64,000 nt of DNA from Thermofontimicrobium_A sp034505795 (GTDB lineage Bacteria > Zhuqueibacterota > Zhuqueibacteria > Thermofontimicrobiales > Thermofontimicrobiaceae). This document shows positions 37,207 to 46,288 of this stretch, piece by piece. The DNA lies in NCBI GenBank assembly GCA_034505795.1, contig JAPDQM010000001.1:38775-102774 (forward strand), given 5' to 3'. Position 1 is the stretch's first letter; every line of letters begins with the position of its first letter. The position numbers and the translations under genes were made by a program. The notes under the pieces are model-generated. The model saw nothing but the letters and a program-made list of their open reading frames with translations, was not told where the DNA came from and searched no databases.

Positions 37207-38358
37207 TTACCTTTCCAATTGCTCAAACTCGCCCGCCAGCAAAGCTCGTTTATAATCCATGTAGTGTTGGAAATTGTCCCATGAAACATCGGGTGGCACC
37301 AGATGGTCGACGCTGGGGATGAAGCCACCCTCTTCGATCAAGGGAATCAGCTCCTGTAGATGTCGCCGTATGGCCTGTTTGCCCTGCAACAGTACGCGTT
37401 TATCCACACCACCCCAGAGGCGCAACGATTTTCCGAACCGCCGCCTGATCTCGAGCGGGTGAAAATCTGCCGCTCGCTCGATCGGCCAGAGCGTATCGAC
37501 GCCTGCATCCAGTAACAGCGGAATGAGTGCAGTAGGATTGCCGTCGGTATCCACTGCGAAATAGCGAGTGCCATGGCTTTTAAAAAAGTCCACCAGTCGC
37601 TTCAGGTGGGGAAAGATATACGTCCTAAAGGTTCCCGGGCTCAGCAGCGGTCCGTTTTTCATAGACATGTCTTCGTTGAGCGTGAAATAATCGACCTGAA
37701 TTTTCTCCAGTACTGGTCGGCTGGTTTCGATGATAAAATCAGCGAAAAACTCCATCATCTCATGCATGAGTTTCGGGTAATCGTACCAGGCGTAGGAGAG
37801 ATTTTCGGTGCCCATCCACTCTCTGGCGCGCCAATAAAAGCCATTGGCAGCACAGTTTTCGCCTAAAACGAGGGGATAATTTCTCCGGCGCCAGCGCTCG
37901 ATCTGCATATCAAGTTGCTCCGGATAACGCTCAGGAATGGCCGCCACTAAGCGCCGTTTGAGGGCGGCAAAATCATCAGGCGTTTCTACAGGAAATTTGA
38001 GGTACTGATCCATGCTTAGCCGCATGCCGTCGACCTCACCTGCTTTCAGCCGTTTCGTGACAATCCCCAGTTCATCCTGCACAATTTCATAATCGCCTGC
38101 TTGTTCGATCACCTTTGGCTCGAAAGGCGGAATAAAACCAAAATTGATCGGTATAAATTCTCGCCGCTCGATTCCCAATTCATCCTCGCCATAGAACCAG
38201 TTCCAGCCCAACCGTTTGGTTGCCGCGGGATTTTCTATTTGCCAGCGTTGTTTGGTCTGCGCCCAGACGCCCACTTCATGGTTGGGTCGGCGATCGGCTG
38301 GCTGATATTCCATGCAGGCAATGAATCGTTCAAGAGGAGTCATCTGTTTCGCACTCAT
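37207..38358 (-). CDS. Uroporphyrinogen decarboxylase-like methyltransferase-superfamily protein
   Basis: A 383-residue protein of the UroD/MtaA superfamily. Start at 38358 (MSAKQMTPLERF) is the first Met matching the family N-terminus; upstream codons are rich in Trp/Cys without conservation. Motifs: RPNHEVGVWA, YFTLNEDMSMKNGPLLSP and YFAVDTDGNPTALIPLLLDAG, the last matching the zinc/corrinoid-protein-binding half seen in MtaA-type methyltransferases. True heme-pathway UroD is shorter (about 340-355) with a different N-terminus. A methyl-transfer or catabolic role is likely, but no corrinoid protein gene is nearby. It lies downstream of the GH43-type gene with a 180-base gap. Confidence 0.8.
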   Translation of the reverse strand: MSAKQMTPLERFIACMEYQPADRRPNHEVGVWAQTKQRWQIENPAATKRLGWNWFYGEDELGIERREFIPINFGFIPPFEPKVIEQAGDYEIVQDELGIVTKRLKAGEVDGMRLSMDQYLKFPVETPDDFAALKRRLVAAIPERYPEQLDMQIERWRRRNYPLVLGENCAANGFYWRAREWMGTENLSYAWYDYPKLMHEMMEFFADFIIETSRPVLEKIQVDYFTLNEDMSMKNGPLLSPGTFRTYIFPHLKRLVDFFKSHGTRYFAVDTDGNPTALIPLLLDAGVDTLWPIERAADFHPLEIRRRFGKSLRLWGGVDKRVLLQGKQAIRRHLQELIPLIEEGGFIPSVDHLVPPDVSWDNFQHYMDYKRALLAGEFEQLER

Positions 38359-38538
38359 GATTGGTAATCCGGTAAATGAATCGCCGCAAAGGCACCACGC
38401 CACCAGGCGACGCCTGGCGCGGCGGGAGTCAAATTGTTAAACGTGTTATAAGCCTGTTCCGGTCTTCAAAGAAGCCTGAAATATGCCCGATGAGCATCCC
38501 TTCCGGTTAACATGATGTTCAAATTTGAATCGCTCAAT

Positions 38539-39501
38539 TTATCTGAGCGGGAATCCAAATGCTGCCAATTCTTCTTCTCGATCGAGCTTTTCGATCCTCG
38601 GCGTTGCTCTGGCCCAATCGATTATTCCGAGAAACAGCCGGTAGGAATCGAATGCAAAATAGGCCACCAACCAGCGTGGATCACAGCGGCGAACCACCTC
38701 CATCGCCGTCAGTCGATAGCCCAACGGAATTGGCTGTTGCTCTGGCCAGCGGTAGGGAGTGTCTGAAATCACATACGACCAATATTCAATATGCCCACCA
38801 AAAAAGAGCAAATAGTTGTCACCCAATTGCTGAACGTTACTGGACTCGCAATGGGTGAGATCGTGGTGAACATAGGCTGGACCTCGATCCTGCCACTGGA
38901 CCAGATCTTTGGAAACCGCCAGCGCCACGCAGGCCTGGCCTTGATTTGTCACTGCGGTATAATACATGAAGTATTCATCGCCAAATCGGCAGATATGCGG
39001 ATCGCGACAGGCGGAGCCTTTTTCAGTAGGGCAAAACGCCCACCCATATTCCTCCGGTCGAATCAGCGGCTGATCCGACACGCGCTGCCAGTGATGCAGA
39101 TCGGTTGAAACTGCCGCGCCGATCCGCTGCGTATTATCCGGTTTACAGCCGGTGTAAAACATCCAGTAGCGATCCTCCCGCTGGATCACAAACGGCGCAA
39201 AGACATGACCACCATCCCACTTGCCAGGGTCGATATAGAAGCATGGGCCGAGCGTTTCCCATTGTCGAAAATCGTGTGTCCGAGCGTGGCCAAACCAGAT
39301 TTCGTTACCTGGTAGACAGCAGGAAACGCCGGGCGTGCCAGCGATATGAAATAGATGAAAATAATTTTCGGATTCCAGCAGGCAAAAATCTTTTAGATAA
39401 TAGCCATCGGGTGCATAGCCGCGGGTCATCCAATCGGCTTGCGGCTGCCAGTGCGTTGCAAGGGCATCGAGATAGCATTGATAGTCGAGATTTGGAATCA
39501 T
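38539..39501 (-). CDS. GH43/GH32-type five-bladed beta-propeller protein
   Basis: A 320-residue cytosolic protein without signal peptide. Its repeated blades each contain Asp/aromatic patterns typical of GH43, GH32 and GH130 families (HARTHDFRQWE, HVFAPFVI, YWMFYTG, CRDPHICRFGDEYFMYYTA, VALAVSKDLVQWQD). The ACRDPHI motif matches the Asp-containing blade-3 core. It begins 47 bases after the aminotransferase stop and is therefore probably in the same transcript. A hydrolase or phosphorylase acting on short sugars is likely; substrate unknown. Confidence 0.75.
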   Translation of the reverse strand: MIPNLDYQCYLDALATHWQPQADWMTRGYAPDGYYLKDFCLLESENYFHLFHIAGTPGVSCCLPGNEIWFGHARTHDFRQWETLGPCFYIDPGKWDGGHVFAPFVIQREDRYWMFYTGCKPDNTQRIGAAVSTDLHHWQRVSDQPLIRPEEYGWAFCPTEKGSACRDPHICRFGDEYFMYYTAVTNQGQACVALAVSKDLVQWQDRGPAYVHHDLTHCESSNVQQLGDNYLLFFGGHIEYWSYVISDTPYRWPEQQPIPLGYRLTAMEVVRRCDPRWLVAYFAFDSYRLFLGIIDWARATPRIEKLDREEELAAFGFPLR

Positions 39502-39548
39502 CGGTGACTCCCGGTCTGGTGATTAGCTGGCAAGACATTGCCGCTGGA

Positions 39549-40676
39549 TTAATTGCGGTTGCTCAAAATTTCCCGCAGCGCCGATAAAAATAGGGCGACA
39601 TTGTCTGGCGAACTGCTGCAGCCCATAAGCCCTACCCGCCAGATATAGCCGGCCATTTTGCCCAGGCCGGCGCCAATTTCGATGTTGTAGTCATCCAGGA
39701 GTCGGCGGCGGACCTCCGCATCGCTGCAATGCTCGGGAATCGCTATGGCGTTTAGTTGAGGTATCTGCGCCTCCTCTTTCACGATCAGTCTGAGCCCCAT
39801 TGCCTCCAGGCCAGATTTCAATGCTAGATGATTTTTTCGATGGCGAGCCCAGGCATTTTCCAGTCCTTCCTCTCGCAACATCAGCAGCGCTTCGTGCAAT
39901 CCGTACAAAGCATTGATGGGTGCAGTATGATGATAGGCTCGCTTGGTGCCGCTGCCCCAGTAGTTCATCACCAGATTCAGATCCATGAACCAACTCTGAA
40001 CTTTGGTCCGTCGATTGCGGAGCATCTGAACCGCTCGATCATTCAGGCTGATGGGGGATAAGCCCGGTGCACAGGACAGGCATTTCTGGGAACCTGAATA
40101 GATCGCGTCAATACCCCAATCATCGACCATTACTGGTACTCCACCTAACGAAGTGACTGCATCTACCAGGGCGAGGCAGCCATGCCGATGTGCGATCTCA
40201 ACGAGCGTTTTCACGTCGGAGAGTGCACCGGTAGAGGTTTCGGCATGGACAAAGGCAGCAATTTTGATGTTCGTTTCTCGTTTGAGAACATCTGCGATTT
40301 TGTTCGGGTCAATGGGCGAGCCCCACTCATCTTCTACGATAATTGGATCTCCACCACATCGTTCGATCATCTCTTTCAGTCGCCCACCGAAAACGCCATT
40401 GACAGCAACCAGAACGCGATCGCCAGGTTCCACGAGGTTCACAACACAACACTCCATGCCAGCGGTGCCTGGACCTGAAATTGGCATCGTCAGTTCATTT
40501 TGCGTCTGAAAGGCATACTGCAATAGGCGCTTAATATCATCCATGAGTTCAATGAATTGGGGATCAAGGTGGCCGATGGTTGGCCGGGCCATAGCCTGTA
40601 ATACACGATCGGGTACCATTGAGGGTCCAGGACCCAATAAAATTCGCCGGGGCGGGATGAATGACCGGTTGCTCAT
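39549..40676 (-). CDS. Class V aminotransferase (serine/alanine--glyoxylate type)
   Basis: A 375-residue PLP enzyme. The start at 40676 has GAGGAA 9-10 bases upstream; the frame's extra 17 codons lack support. Motifs: LLGPGPSMV at the N-terminus, SGPGTAGMECCVVNLVEPGD, DAVTSLGGVPV, and SGSQKCLSCAPGLSPI, where Lys is the predicted PLP-binding residue. This matches bacterial serine-pyruvate/alanine-glyoxylate aminotransferases. It occupies an operon with the GH43-type propeller and perhaps the UroD-like gene, an unexpected combination. Confidence 0.9.
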   Translation of the reverse strand: MSNRSFIPPRRILLGPGPSMVPDRVLQAMARPTIGHLDPQFIELMDDIKRLLQYAFQTQNELTMPISGPGTAGMECCVVNLVEPGDRVLVAVNGVFGGRLKEMIERCGGDPIIVEDEWGSPIDPNKIADVLKRETNIKIAAFVHAETSTGALSDVKTLVEIAHRHGCLALVDAVTSLGGVPVMVDDWGIDAIYSGSQKCLSCAPGLSPISLNDRAVQMLRNRRTKVQSWFMDLNLVMNYWGSGTKRAYHHTAPINALYGLHEALLMLREEGLENAWARHRKNHLALKSGLEAMGLRLIVKEEAQIPQLNAIAIPEHCSDAEVRRRLLDDYNIEIGAGLGKMAGYIWRVGLMGCSSSPDNVALFLSALREILSNRN

Positions 40677-40837
40677 GTCTAATGTTTCCTCAACTATTTC
40701 GGGTGATTTGTTGTCAGGATGGCGCAATTTTTAAGTCAACGGTTATATGATTAAAGCATCAGCATGTCCAGCCAAAATGTGTGTCAGGTACTAATCGAGT
40801 ATGGGTTTCACAATTTTTGGGTGAGATCCAAAATAAT

Positions 40838-40873
40838 AATAGCCGCCAGCTTGATCAGAGCATAGCGGCTATT
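40838..40873 (-). terminator. Terminator-like hairpin after the Nudix gene
   Basis: Nine-base arms AATAGCCGC and GCGGCTATT flank an 18-base loop, about 70 bases downstream of the Nudix stop on the minus strand, followed on that strand by TATTATTTTGG. The long loop makes it moderately convincing. Confidence 0.55.
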
Positions 40874-40945
40874 TGTATGAGGTCCACCATGAAACACGGC
40901 CATAAAATAATAAATAGAAATGAAGATGTCAAGGAAAATTTTACT

Positions 40946-41575
40946 TTAATCAAATAAAGTTGGCTGTTGGGGATTTCTAAGATGTGCCTGTACATCAGCC
41001 AGATGCCGCTCATTGGTACGGCTACTGGATAAAGGCGGCAATTTATCGAAATCAAAAAAGTCCACCGCCAGTGTCTCTTCGCTGGGACGAGCCGCGCCTT
41101 GGATGATTTCACATAAAAAAATGATTTTATAAGCATGATAGAACTGCAACGGACGACCATCTCGATTGGCGTCATACACGCCCACCACGCGGGTGGGTTG
41201 CACCTGAAAGCCACTTTCCTCGTAGACTTCGCGAGCTACCATAGCCGATGGAATCTCTCCAACATCGCCCCAGCCACCAGGCATGGCCCATCGGCCATCG
41301 GCTTTTTCTTGAACCAGCAGGATTTTTCCCGCACGGACCACAGCTCCGCGTACATCGATCTTAGGCGTGGCATAACCGGGTTGGATTTTAAAATTTTCCA
41401 GTAAAGGTTCTTTGGCCAGGCCAGTATGGTCGCTAACCATCTCGGCGACAATTTCCAGCAGGCGTTCATAGCGCTGGGTTTCATATAGGTCATGGCTATA
41501 ATGCAACCCGGTCTGGCTCAATGCTTGAATCTCCCGAGCCCATTCCAGCCAGCGAGGAAAAGGTGCAGTCGTCAT
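40946..41575 (-). CDS. Nudix hydrolase with N-terminal Nudix_hydro_N-like domain
   Basis: A 209-residue pyrophosphohydrolase. The start at 41575 has TTGGAG 6 bases upstream. The Nudix box fits G-x5-E-x7-RE-U-x-EE-x-G-U: G-WGDVG-E-IPSAMVA-REVYEESGF. The N-terminal ~65 residues (WLEWAREIQALSQTGL) match the helical domain found in ADP-ribose/related Nudix hydrolases with PF12535. Substrate class is probably an ADP-sugar or nucleoside diphosphate-linked compound. It is downstream of the GT2 gene with an 87-base gap. Confidence 0.9.
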   Translation of the reverse strand: MTTAPFPRWLEWAREIQALSQTGLHYSHDLYETQRYERLLEIVAEMVSDHTGLAKEPLLENFKIQPGYATPKIDVRGAVVRAGKILLVQEKADGRWAMPGGWGDVGEIPSAMVAREVYEESGFQVQPTRVVGVYDANRDGRPLQFYHAYKIIFLCEIIQGAARPSEETLAVDFFDFDKLPPLSSSRTNERHLADVQAHLRNPQQPTLFD

Positions 41576-41662
41576 GTCTATCTCCAATGATAAATCGATT
41601 AGGTTATAAAATCACACCATGTTGCCGGTTTTGAAACCAATCGAACCAGGCGTTCGGCGAAG

Positions 41663-43237
41663 CTATCGTTGTTGATTGATCTGTTGCCGCCGGCGAATGG
41701 CTTCCTTCCGCATGAAATCCTTGGCATTGTCATTGCGATCGATGGTGATCTGATCGATCGAATGATCCGTGCCACCTGCGTGGCGAATGACATCGTAGAT
41801 CGGTTCCCACACTCGGCCGATGCGGTACTGCTCGGACATGCGCAGCACGAGATCATAATCCTCGCCGTAGTTGCGGCTCTGTTCGCCATCGTTCATGCCA
41901 AACCAGCCCAATTCCCGGATTAGTTTGATGTGGGCCGAACGAGGTGCCCCGGCCCCATTGATGCGCAGCAAATTATTGCGGCCGTTCTCCTCGGTCCATT
42001 CCGCATGGGTCACCACGGCCACGTCCTCCTTGCGGTTGATCTGGCCGGTGGTTTCATTTTTCTCCCAGACTTCGTACGAGCCGATGACCATGCCAATGCG
42101 ATCGTCACTGTTGAAGACTTCAATGATCTTTTCGATTGCATTTGGCTTCAGGCGATCATCAGAATCGAGTTGCACATAATATTTACCGCGAGCCTCGCGT
42201 AGCCCCTTGTTTAAGCAGTAGCCGATATTATTGATGTCTTCGATGATTAGTTTCACGGCCGGTTTGCGGGGGTCGTACTTGCTACCGCCAGGCAAATAAG
42301 GCCGAACACCATCGATAGTGGGATCATCGGGCCCGCCATTGACGACGATAATGACTTCGACATTTTGTACCGTCTGCGCCAGAACGCTGTCGATGGCGGT
42401 GCCAATAAATTCTTTGCGGTTGAAAACGGGAATGACCACACTGGCGATGCATTCTTTAAATTTTTGTTCTTCTGCTGGAGTGTAGTGAATTTTATGATAA
42501 TTGGCTCCGGGCGCCAGATAGGCCTGAATGCGTTTTAAATGCTCAGTCAGGGCTGCTTCCATTTCCAATTGGATGTCTTTGCTGGCCAGCAGATAGTCGA
42601 ATACATTCGCCTTTTGGGCATCAGCGTGCACGAGATAGGTGTAGCCATTGCGAGCTGCCGCGATATGGATGATGTCAAATTTTTCTGCAACTCTAAGGCG
42701 AAGATCGTACCAATGTGCTCCGCGATATCTTTCATTCATTCCGCCGATTTGCTGGATCACCGCTTTTGGCAAGAAAAACACTTTACCCAGGTCCATATTG
42801 TCGCGAACTCGACCCTCATGATAATCCAGCAAATGGACATCGGTCCTGGTACCAGATTTGTCGACCAGACAATAATCCGAATAAATCAGGCCCAATTTTG
42901 GATGGCGTTCGGCAACGAGCAGGAATGTTTCCAATGTGCTCAATCGAAACGTGATGGGTGCTGCAAGATTATTCGCCAGCATGATATATTCACCGGTGGC
43001 ATGGGCCACGCCGTGATTTATCGCCTGCGCCTGATTGATAAATTGACCCGGCAAATGCCGGATTTGCGGCTGCGAAAACGGCAGTGGATTCGGTGCATTC
43101 TGACCACGCATGTCAACCAGTAGCAATTCCCAATGCGGATAATTTTGCTCAATTGCCGATCGAACCATTTCGGCGAAGGTGTGATGGTCGTATTTCATTT
43201 CCTGATCATAAAGCATAATGATGCTAATTTTTTTCAT
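41663..43237 (-). CDS. Two-domain GT2 glycosyltransferase, first domain degenerate
   Basis: A 524-residue cytosolic protein. Residues 1-240 form a GT-A fold of family 2 (ISIIMLYDQ, HWELLLVDM), and residues 262-515 form a second complete one. The second has the nucleotide-sugar metal motif DSDD at 358-361 (YYVQLDSDDRLK) plus GAGAPRSAHIK and GEDYDLVLRMSE. At the equivalent place the first domain reads LANNLA (87-92), so it probably lacks catalytic metal binding. GAGTTGTATCG upstream makes the start at 43237 clear. Likely role: adding sugars to a surface polysaccharide. Downstream is the Nudix gene. Confidence 0.85.
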   Translation of the reverse strand: MKKISIIMLYDQEMKYDHHTFAEMVRSAIEQNYPHWELLLVDMRGQNAPNPLPFSQPQIRHLPGQFINQAQAINHGVAHATGEYIMLANNLAAPITFRLSTLETFLLVAERHPKLGLIYSDYCLVDKSGTRTDVHLLDYHEGRVRDNMDLGKVFFLPKAVIQQIGGMNERYRGAHWYDLRLRVAEKFDIIHIAAARNGYTYLVHADAQKANVFDYLLASKDIQLEMEAALTEHLKRIQAYLAPGANYHKIHYTPAEEQKFKECIASVVIPVFNRKEFIGTAIDSVLAQTVQNVEVIIVVNGGPDDPTIDGVRPYLPGGSKYDPRKPAVKLIIEDINNIGYCLNKGLREARGKYYVQLDSDDRLKPNAIEKIIEVFNSDDRIGMVIGSYEVWEKNETTGQINRKEDVAVVTHAEWTEENGRNNLLRINGAGAPRSAHIKLIRELGWFGMNDGEQSRNYGEDYDLVLRMSEQYRIGRVWEPIYDVIRHAGGTDHSIDQITIDRNDNAKDFMRKEAIRRRQQINQQR

Positions 43238-43567
43238 CGATACAACTCCTATAGCTTGTAATGGCGTTCAAATGCATTTAAATAACTACCCCTAAAGATA
43301 AGATCAAAGAACCACTTTTGCAAGAGAAAAATGAGCAAATTGAAATTTCTCCTTGACATTTTGATGCAGTTTTGCTAATTTTGACTCCAGAAACGAAAGC
43401 TCAGCGGGTTCAGCCAACTTGGTGGGGCGAGAAAAAAAATGAACAACAGATCACCAATTTAATCGTCAATATCATAAGCCAATCCGACTGGCCCATGAGT
43501 GGCAGTAGTTTGCCATAGTCGAGTGATGTTATCAAAAACAGCTAAATTATTTTAGGAGGAATTGTTC
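43238..43567. other. Divergent intergenic region GT2 / cytochrome
   Basis: Contains the plus-strand promoter-like site at 43353. Upstream of it the region runs A-rich. No gene or RNA recognised. Confidence 0.4.
43353..43381 (+). promoter_or_regulatory. Candidate promoter of the tetraheme cytochrome
   Basis: TTGACA, 17-base spacer, TAATTT. It is 187 bases before the start codon, leaving a long leader, or another start point exists. Confidence 0.5.
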
Positions 43568-44128
43568 ATGAAGCGAATCATGTTTTTTCTGACGATTATG
43601 TTAGTAATGGCCATCACGTTGAATGGCTCGGCGCAGGATGCTAAAAAGACATTCAAGTACGTCGGCGCGGCCAAGTGCAAGATGTGCCATAAAGGGGAAA
43701 AGAATGGCAATATTTTCGAAATTTGGGAAAAGAGCACTCATGCGAAAGCATTTGAAACCTTAGCCTCTGATCATGCTAAAGAAGTAGCTAAGAAAGCCGG
43801 TGTAACTGGCGACCCCCAACAAGCTAAAGAGTGCCTTTCCTGCCATGTCACTGGCTACAATGCAGCCGCTGCCCTGAAAGAAGCCTCGCTGACAAATGCC
43901 GAAGGTGTTTCCTGCGAAGCCTGCCACGGACCTGGTTCGGAATATAAAAGCATGAAGGTCATGAAAGACCTGACCGCTGGTACGGTCAAGCCAGCCGATG
44001 TTGGCTTAATCAAACCAAATGCGGCGCTCTGTGTGAAGTGCCATAATGCCAAAAGCCCGACTTATAAAGAATTCAAATTTGAAGAAGCAGTGAAAGCAAT
44101 TGCTCATCCGTTGCCTAAAAAAGGCTAA
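43568..44128 (+). CDS. Periplasmic tetraheme cytochrome c
   Basis: A 186-residue exported protein; the ATG at 43568 follows AGGAGGA by 7 bases and a signal peptide ends near NGSAQD. Four CxxCH sites at 37-41 (CKMCH), 89-93 (CLSCH), 116-120 (CEACH) and 155-159 (CVKCH), with EKSTHAKAF giving a likely distal His. The spacing and WEKSTHA segment match the cytochrome c554-like family found near nitrogen and sulfur metabolism genes. Its redox partner is not in the neighbourhood. It has its own promoter and a strong terminator. Confidence 0.88.
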   Translation: MKRIMFFLTIMLVMAITLNGSAQDAKKTFKYVGAAKCKMCHKGEKNGNIFEIWEKSTHAKAFETLASDHAKEVAKKAGVTGDPQQAKECLSCHVTGYNAAAALKEASLTNAEGVSCEACHGPGSEYKSMKVMKDLTAGTVKPADVGLIKPNAALCVKCHNAKSPTYKEFKFEEAVKAIAHPLPKKG

Positions 44129-44149
44129 TTAAAAGCGAGTTCTGCATAC

Positions 44150-44187
44150 CGCGCCGAGATCATATAGACCTCGGCGCGTTTTTTTTT
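44150..44187 (+). terminator. Intrinsic terminator of the cytochrome gene
   Basis: CGCGCCGAG and CTCGGCGCG pair perfectly around an 11-base loop, followed by nine T residues. It lies 21 bases past the stop codon. Confidence 0.92.
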
Positions 44188-44412
44188 ATCACTGAGAATG
44201 CGAAGCCGCAGCGACGTTGCGATTCTTCATAGGCTATCTTGCCCAGGTTTCTGTGCGGATAAGGAGAATGGGCCGTTGGCGAATACCATGCATGAGAATG
44301 CCAGAGGAATAGATAATGTCAACGAATGGGTGGTTTGTGGAATTATCTCTTGAATAAATATATTCGATCTTTTATCAATGACTAAGGTTTTACCAGGCAA
44401 ACGAAAAAATAC

Positions 44413-44441
44413 TTGACTTTCAGCAACTTTATTGTTACATT
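44413..44441 (+). promoter_or_regulatory. Candidate promoter of the lysis-like cluster
   Basis: TTGACT, 17-base spacer, TACATT, ending 95 bases before the muramidase start. It closely matches the -10 of the promoter at 4646. If real, the muramidase is transcribed as a housekeeping gene rather than from a phage-type late promoter. Confidence 0.55.
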
Positions 44442-44536
44442 CACGCCAGCTTTTGGAAGTCTTACCTTTATCGCTTTCAGAGAGTTCAAATCGTTACATT
44501 CTTCGGTCGACCCATGTGTCAGGAAAGGTTGCAAGC

Positions 44537-46117
44537 ATGGCAGACAAAAATGGTATTGTAAATATTGACAAGTTGAATGTTCGCATGCGTCCGGCTGCGG
44601 ATGCGCCCGCGCTAGGTCAGCTCATGAGAAATGCAACGGTAAATTACAGCCAGGCAGTTGCTGGCTGGCTGGAGATCGCTTTTTCGCTGCTGGAAGGCTA
44701 CGTGAATCGCGCGTATGTGCAACTGCATACGCTCGAGCCGCCAGGACCGACTCGAATGGAATCCGGGATCGTTGATGCCGAGGCCCTGAATATCCGCAGC
44801 GGCCCTGGCTATGATTTTACTACGGTGGCCGTCATCAATCGCGGGACGTTGGTGGAAATATTGGGGGAGATGGACGATTGGCTTCAGGTGCGTACCCGGC
44901 CGGTGCGCGGTTTCATGATGCGAGATTTTATTGTTGAGATTATCGGAGGTGGCATTGGTGATGCCGAAGCCTATTCGGCGGCTGTCAATGAAAAAAATGT
45001 TAACTTACGTTCTGGGCCTGGCGAAAATTTTGCGGTATTGGGGATTTTGCCGCGGGATACCCAACTGCGGGTATTTCGGAGCACTGGAGTCTGGGCCGAA
45101 GTAGAAACGCTTGTCCATCAAGGATATCTCCGCAAAGAGTTTATCAAGCGAAGCAATGGTGAGACGATTCCGACCAGCGATGAAAATGCAACGCCAGTTG
45201 CTACCGTCGCCACCGATGGCCTGGCGCTTCGCAGCGGGCCTTCTGAAGATGCCACTATTCTGGGATTATTAAGCAGCGGCTTGCAGCTTCGAGTGCTGGA
45301 CATGACTGGTAGCTGGCTGAGGGTTAGGCCACTGATCGATACGGCCTATGTGGCGAGCCAATACATTACCGACAGCAGTGTTGCCGCACCAGCACCGACA
45401 CCTATCTTAGCCGATACATTGCAGCCCCCGCCGCATGAAATCATTCCCATCGAGAGCTATTTTTCAACAGAGCAGCGTATTATGGCCGAGACCTGGAATC
45501 AATATGGCGGCCTGATCAAAAAAATCAGCGTGGAATTTTCAATTCAGTCGGTAGTGGCGCTGGGAGTGCTTTGTGTGGAATCTGGCGGCAAGGGTTTCGG
45601 CCCTGATGGACGAATGATCATTCGTTTCGAAAATCACTATTTCTACAATTATTGGGGGATAAACAATCCTGAACTCTACGCCTTTCATTTCCGATTTAAC
45701 GCAGATAAGCCCTGGCAGGGTCATGAATACCGACCAACGACGGCTGCGGCCTGGCAACCCGTACATACAGGGCAACAGGAAAGTGAATGGCAGGTCTTTG
45801 AATTTGCCAGTCGGCTGAATCGCAATGCGGCGTTAATGTCGATCAGCATGGGGAGTCCACAGATTATGGGCGCGAACTATGCGATCCTGTGCTATTCGGC
45901 TGTAGAAGAGATGTTTTTTGCTTTTCAAAACGATATCCGCAACCAGATTCGTGGGCTTTTTCGCTACATCCAGGGCAAGAATTTAACGCCATCGTTGGTG
46001 GCCGAGGATTTCGTGGCGTTCGCTCGTGTCTACAATGGGCCAGCCAATGCTACGATCTATGGTAATAAACTCAAGAAACATGTCGATGAATTCAGGAAGA
46101 TCTTTGAATTCAGCTAA
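44537..46117 (+). CDS. N-acetylmuramidase with four SH3b domains, no signal peptide
   Basis: A 526-residue protein. Start at 44537 follows AGGAAAGG; a longer frame from 44432 begins within the promoter-like site. Four bacterial SH3 repeats (about 1-66, 76-137, 146-207, 224-280; each with LNIRSGPG- or LRSGPS-type motifs) are followed by a Pro-rich linker and a DUF3380-type N-acetylmuramidase domain (about 310-520) with VLCVESGG, where Glu348 is the likely catalytic residue, and DGRMIIRFENHYFY. The family cuts glycan strands of peptidoglycan. No signal peptide is present, so release into the periplasm would need a holin-like partner or injection. First gene of the plus-strand set to 48179. Confidence 0.8.
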   Translation: MADKNGIVNIDKLNVRMRPAADAPALGQLMRNATVNYSQAVAGWLEIAFSLLEGYVNRAYVQLHTLEPPGPTRMESGIVDAEALNIRSGPGYDFTTVAVINRGTLVEILGEMDDWLQVRTRPVRGFMMRDFIVEIIGGGIGDAEAYSAAVNEKNVNLRSGPGENFAVLGILPRDTQLRVFRSTGVWAEVETLVHQGYLRKEFIKRSNGETIPTSDENATPVATVATDGLALRSGPSEDATILGLLSSGLQLRVLDMTGSWLRVRPLIDTAYVASQYITDSSVAAPAPTPILADTLQPPPHEIIPIESYFSTEQRIMAETWNQYGGLIKKISVEFSIQSVVALGVLCVESGGKGFGPDGRMIIRFENHYFYNYWGINNPELYAFHFRFNADKPWQGHEYRPTTAAAWQPVHTGQQESEWQVFEFASRLNRNAALMSISMGSPQIMGANYAILCYSAVEEMFFAFQNDIRNQIRGLFRYIQGKNLTPSLVAEDFVAFARVYNGPANATIYGNKLKKHVDEFRKIFEFS

Positions 46118-46288
46118 AGGTTATTTTTGGGTAACCTGATGGTGTATTTTTATTTTTGATTTGCAAGACCGGGCGGTTGTTGTTGATGTGGTTGTGTCGC
46201 AAGTCGAGCGATTTTTCTGGCTATCAGATCGGATGGTGTTGGATTTAGATAGCAGGCAAGAGGCAATCTTTTGATCCAGGAGGGTTGT

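Larger units (their letters stand above)
44129..44536. other. Intergenic region with terminator and promoter
   Basis: Holds the cytochrome terminator (44150) and the candidate promoter for the muramidase cluster (44413). No other gene is convincing. Confidence 0.5.

Noticed and set aside
42539..43123. 194-codon plus-strand frame over the GT2 gene
   Set aside because: No motif of its own; the minus-strand GT2 reading has two recognisable domains.
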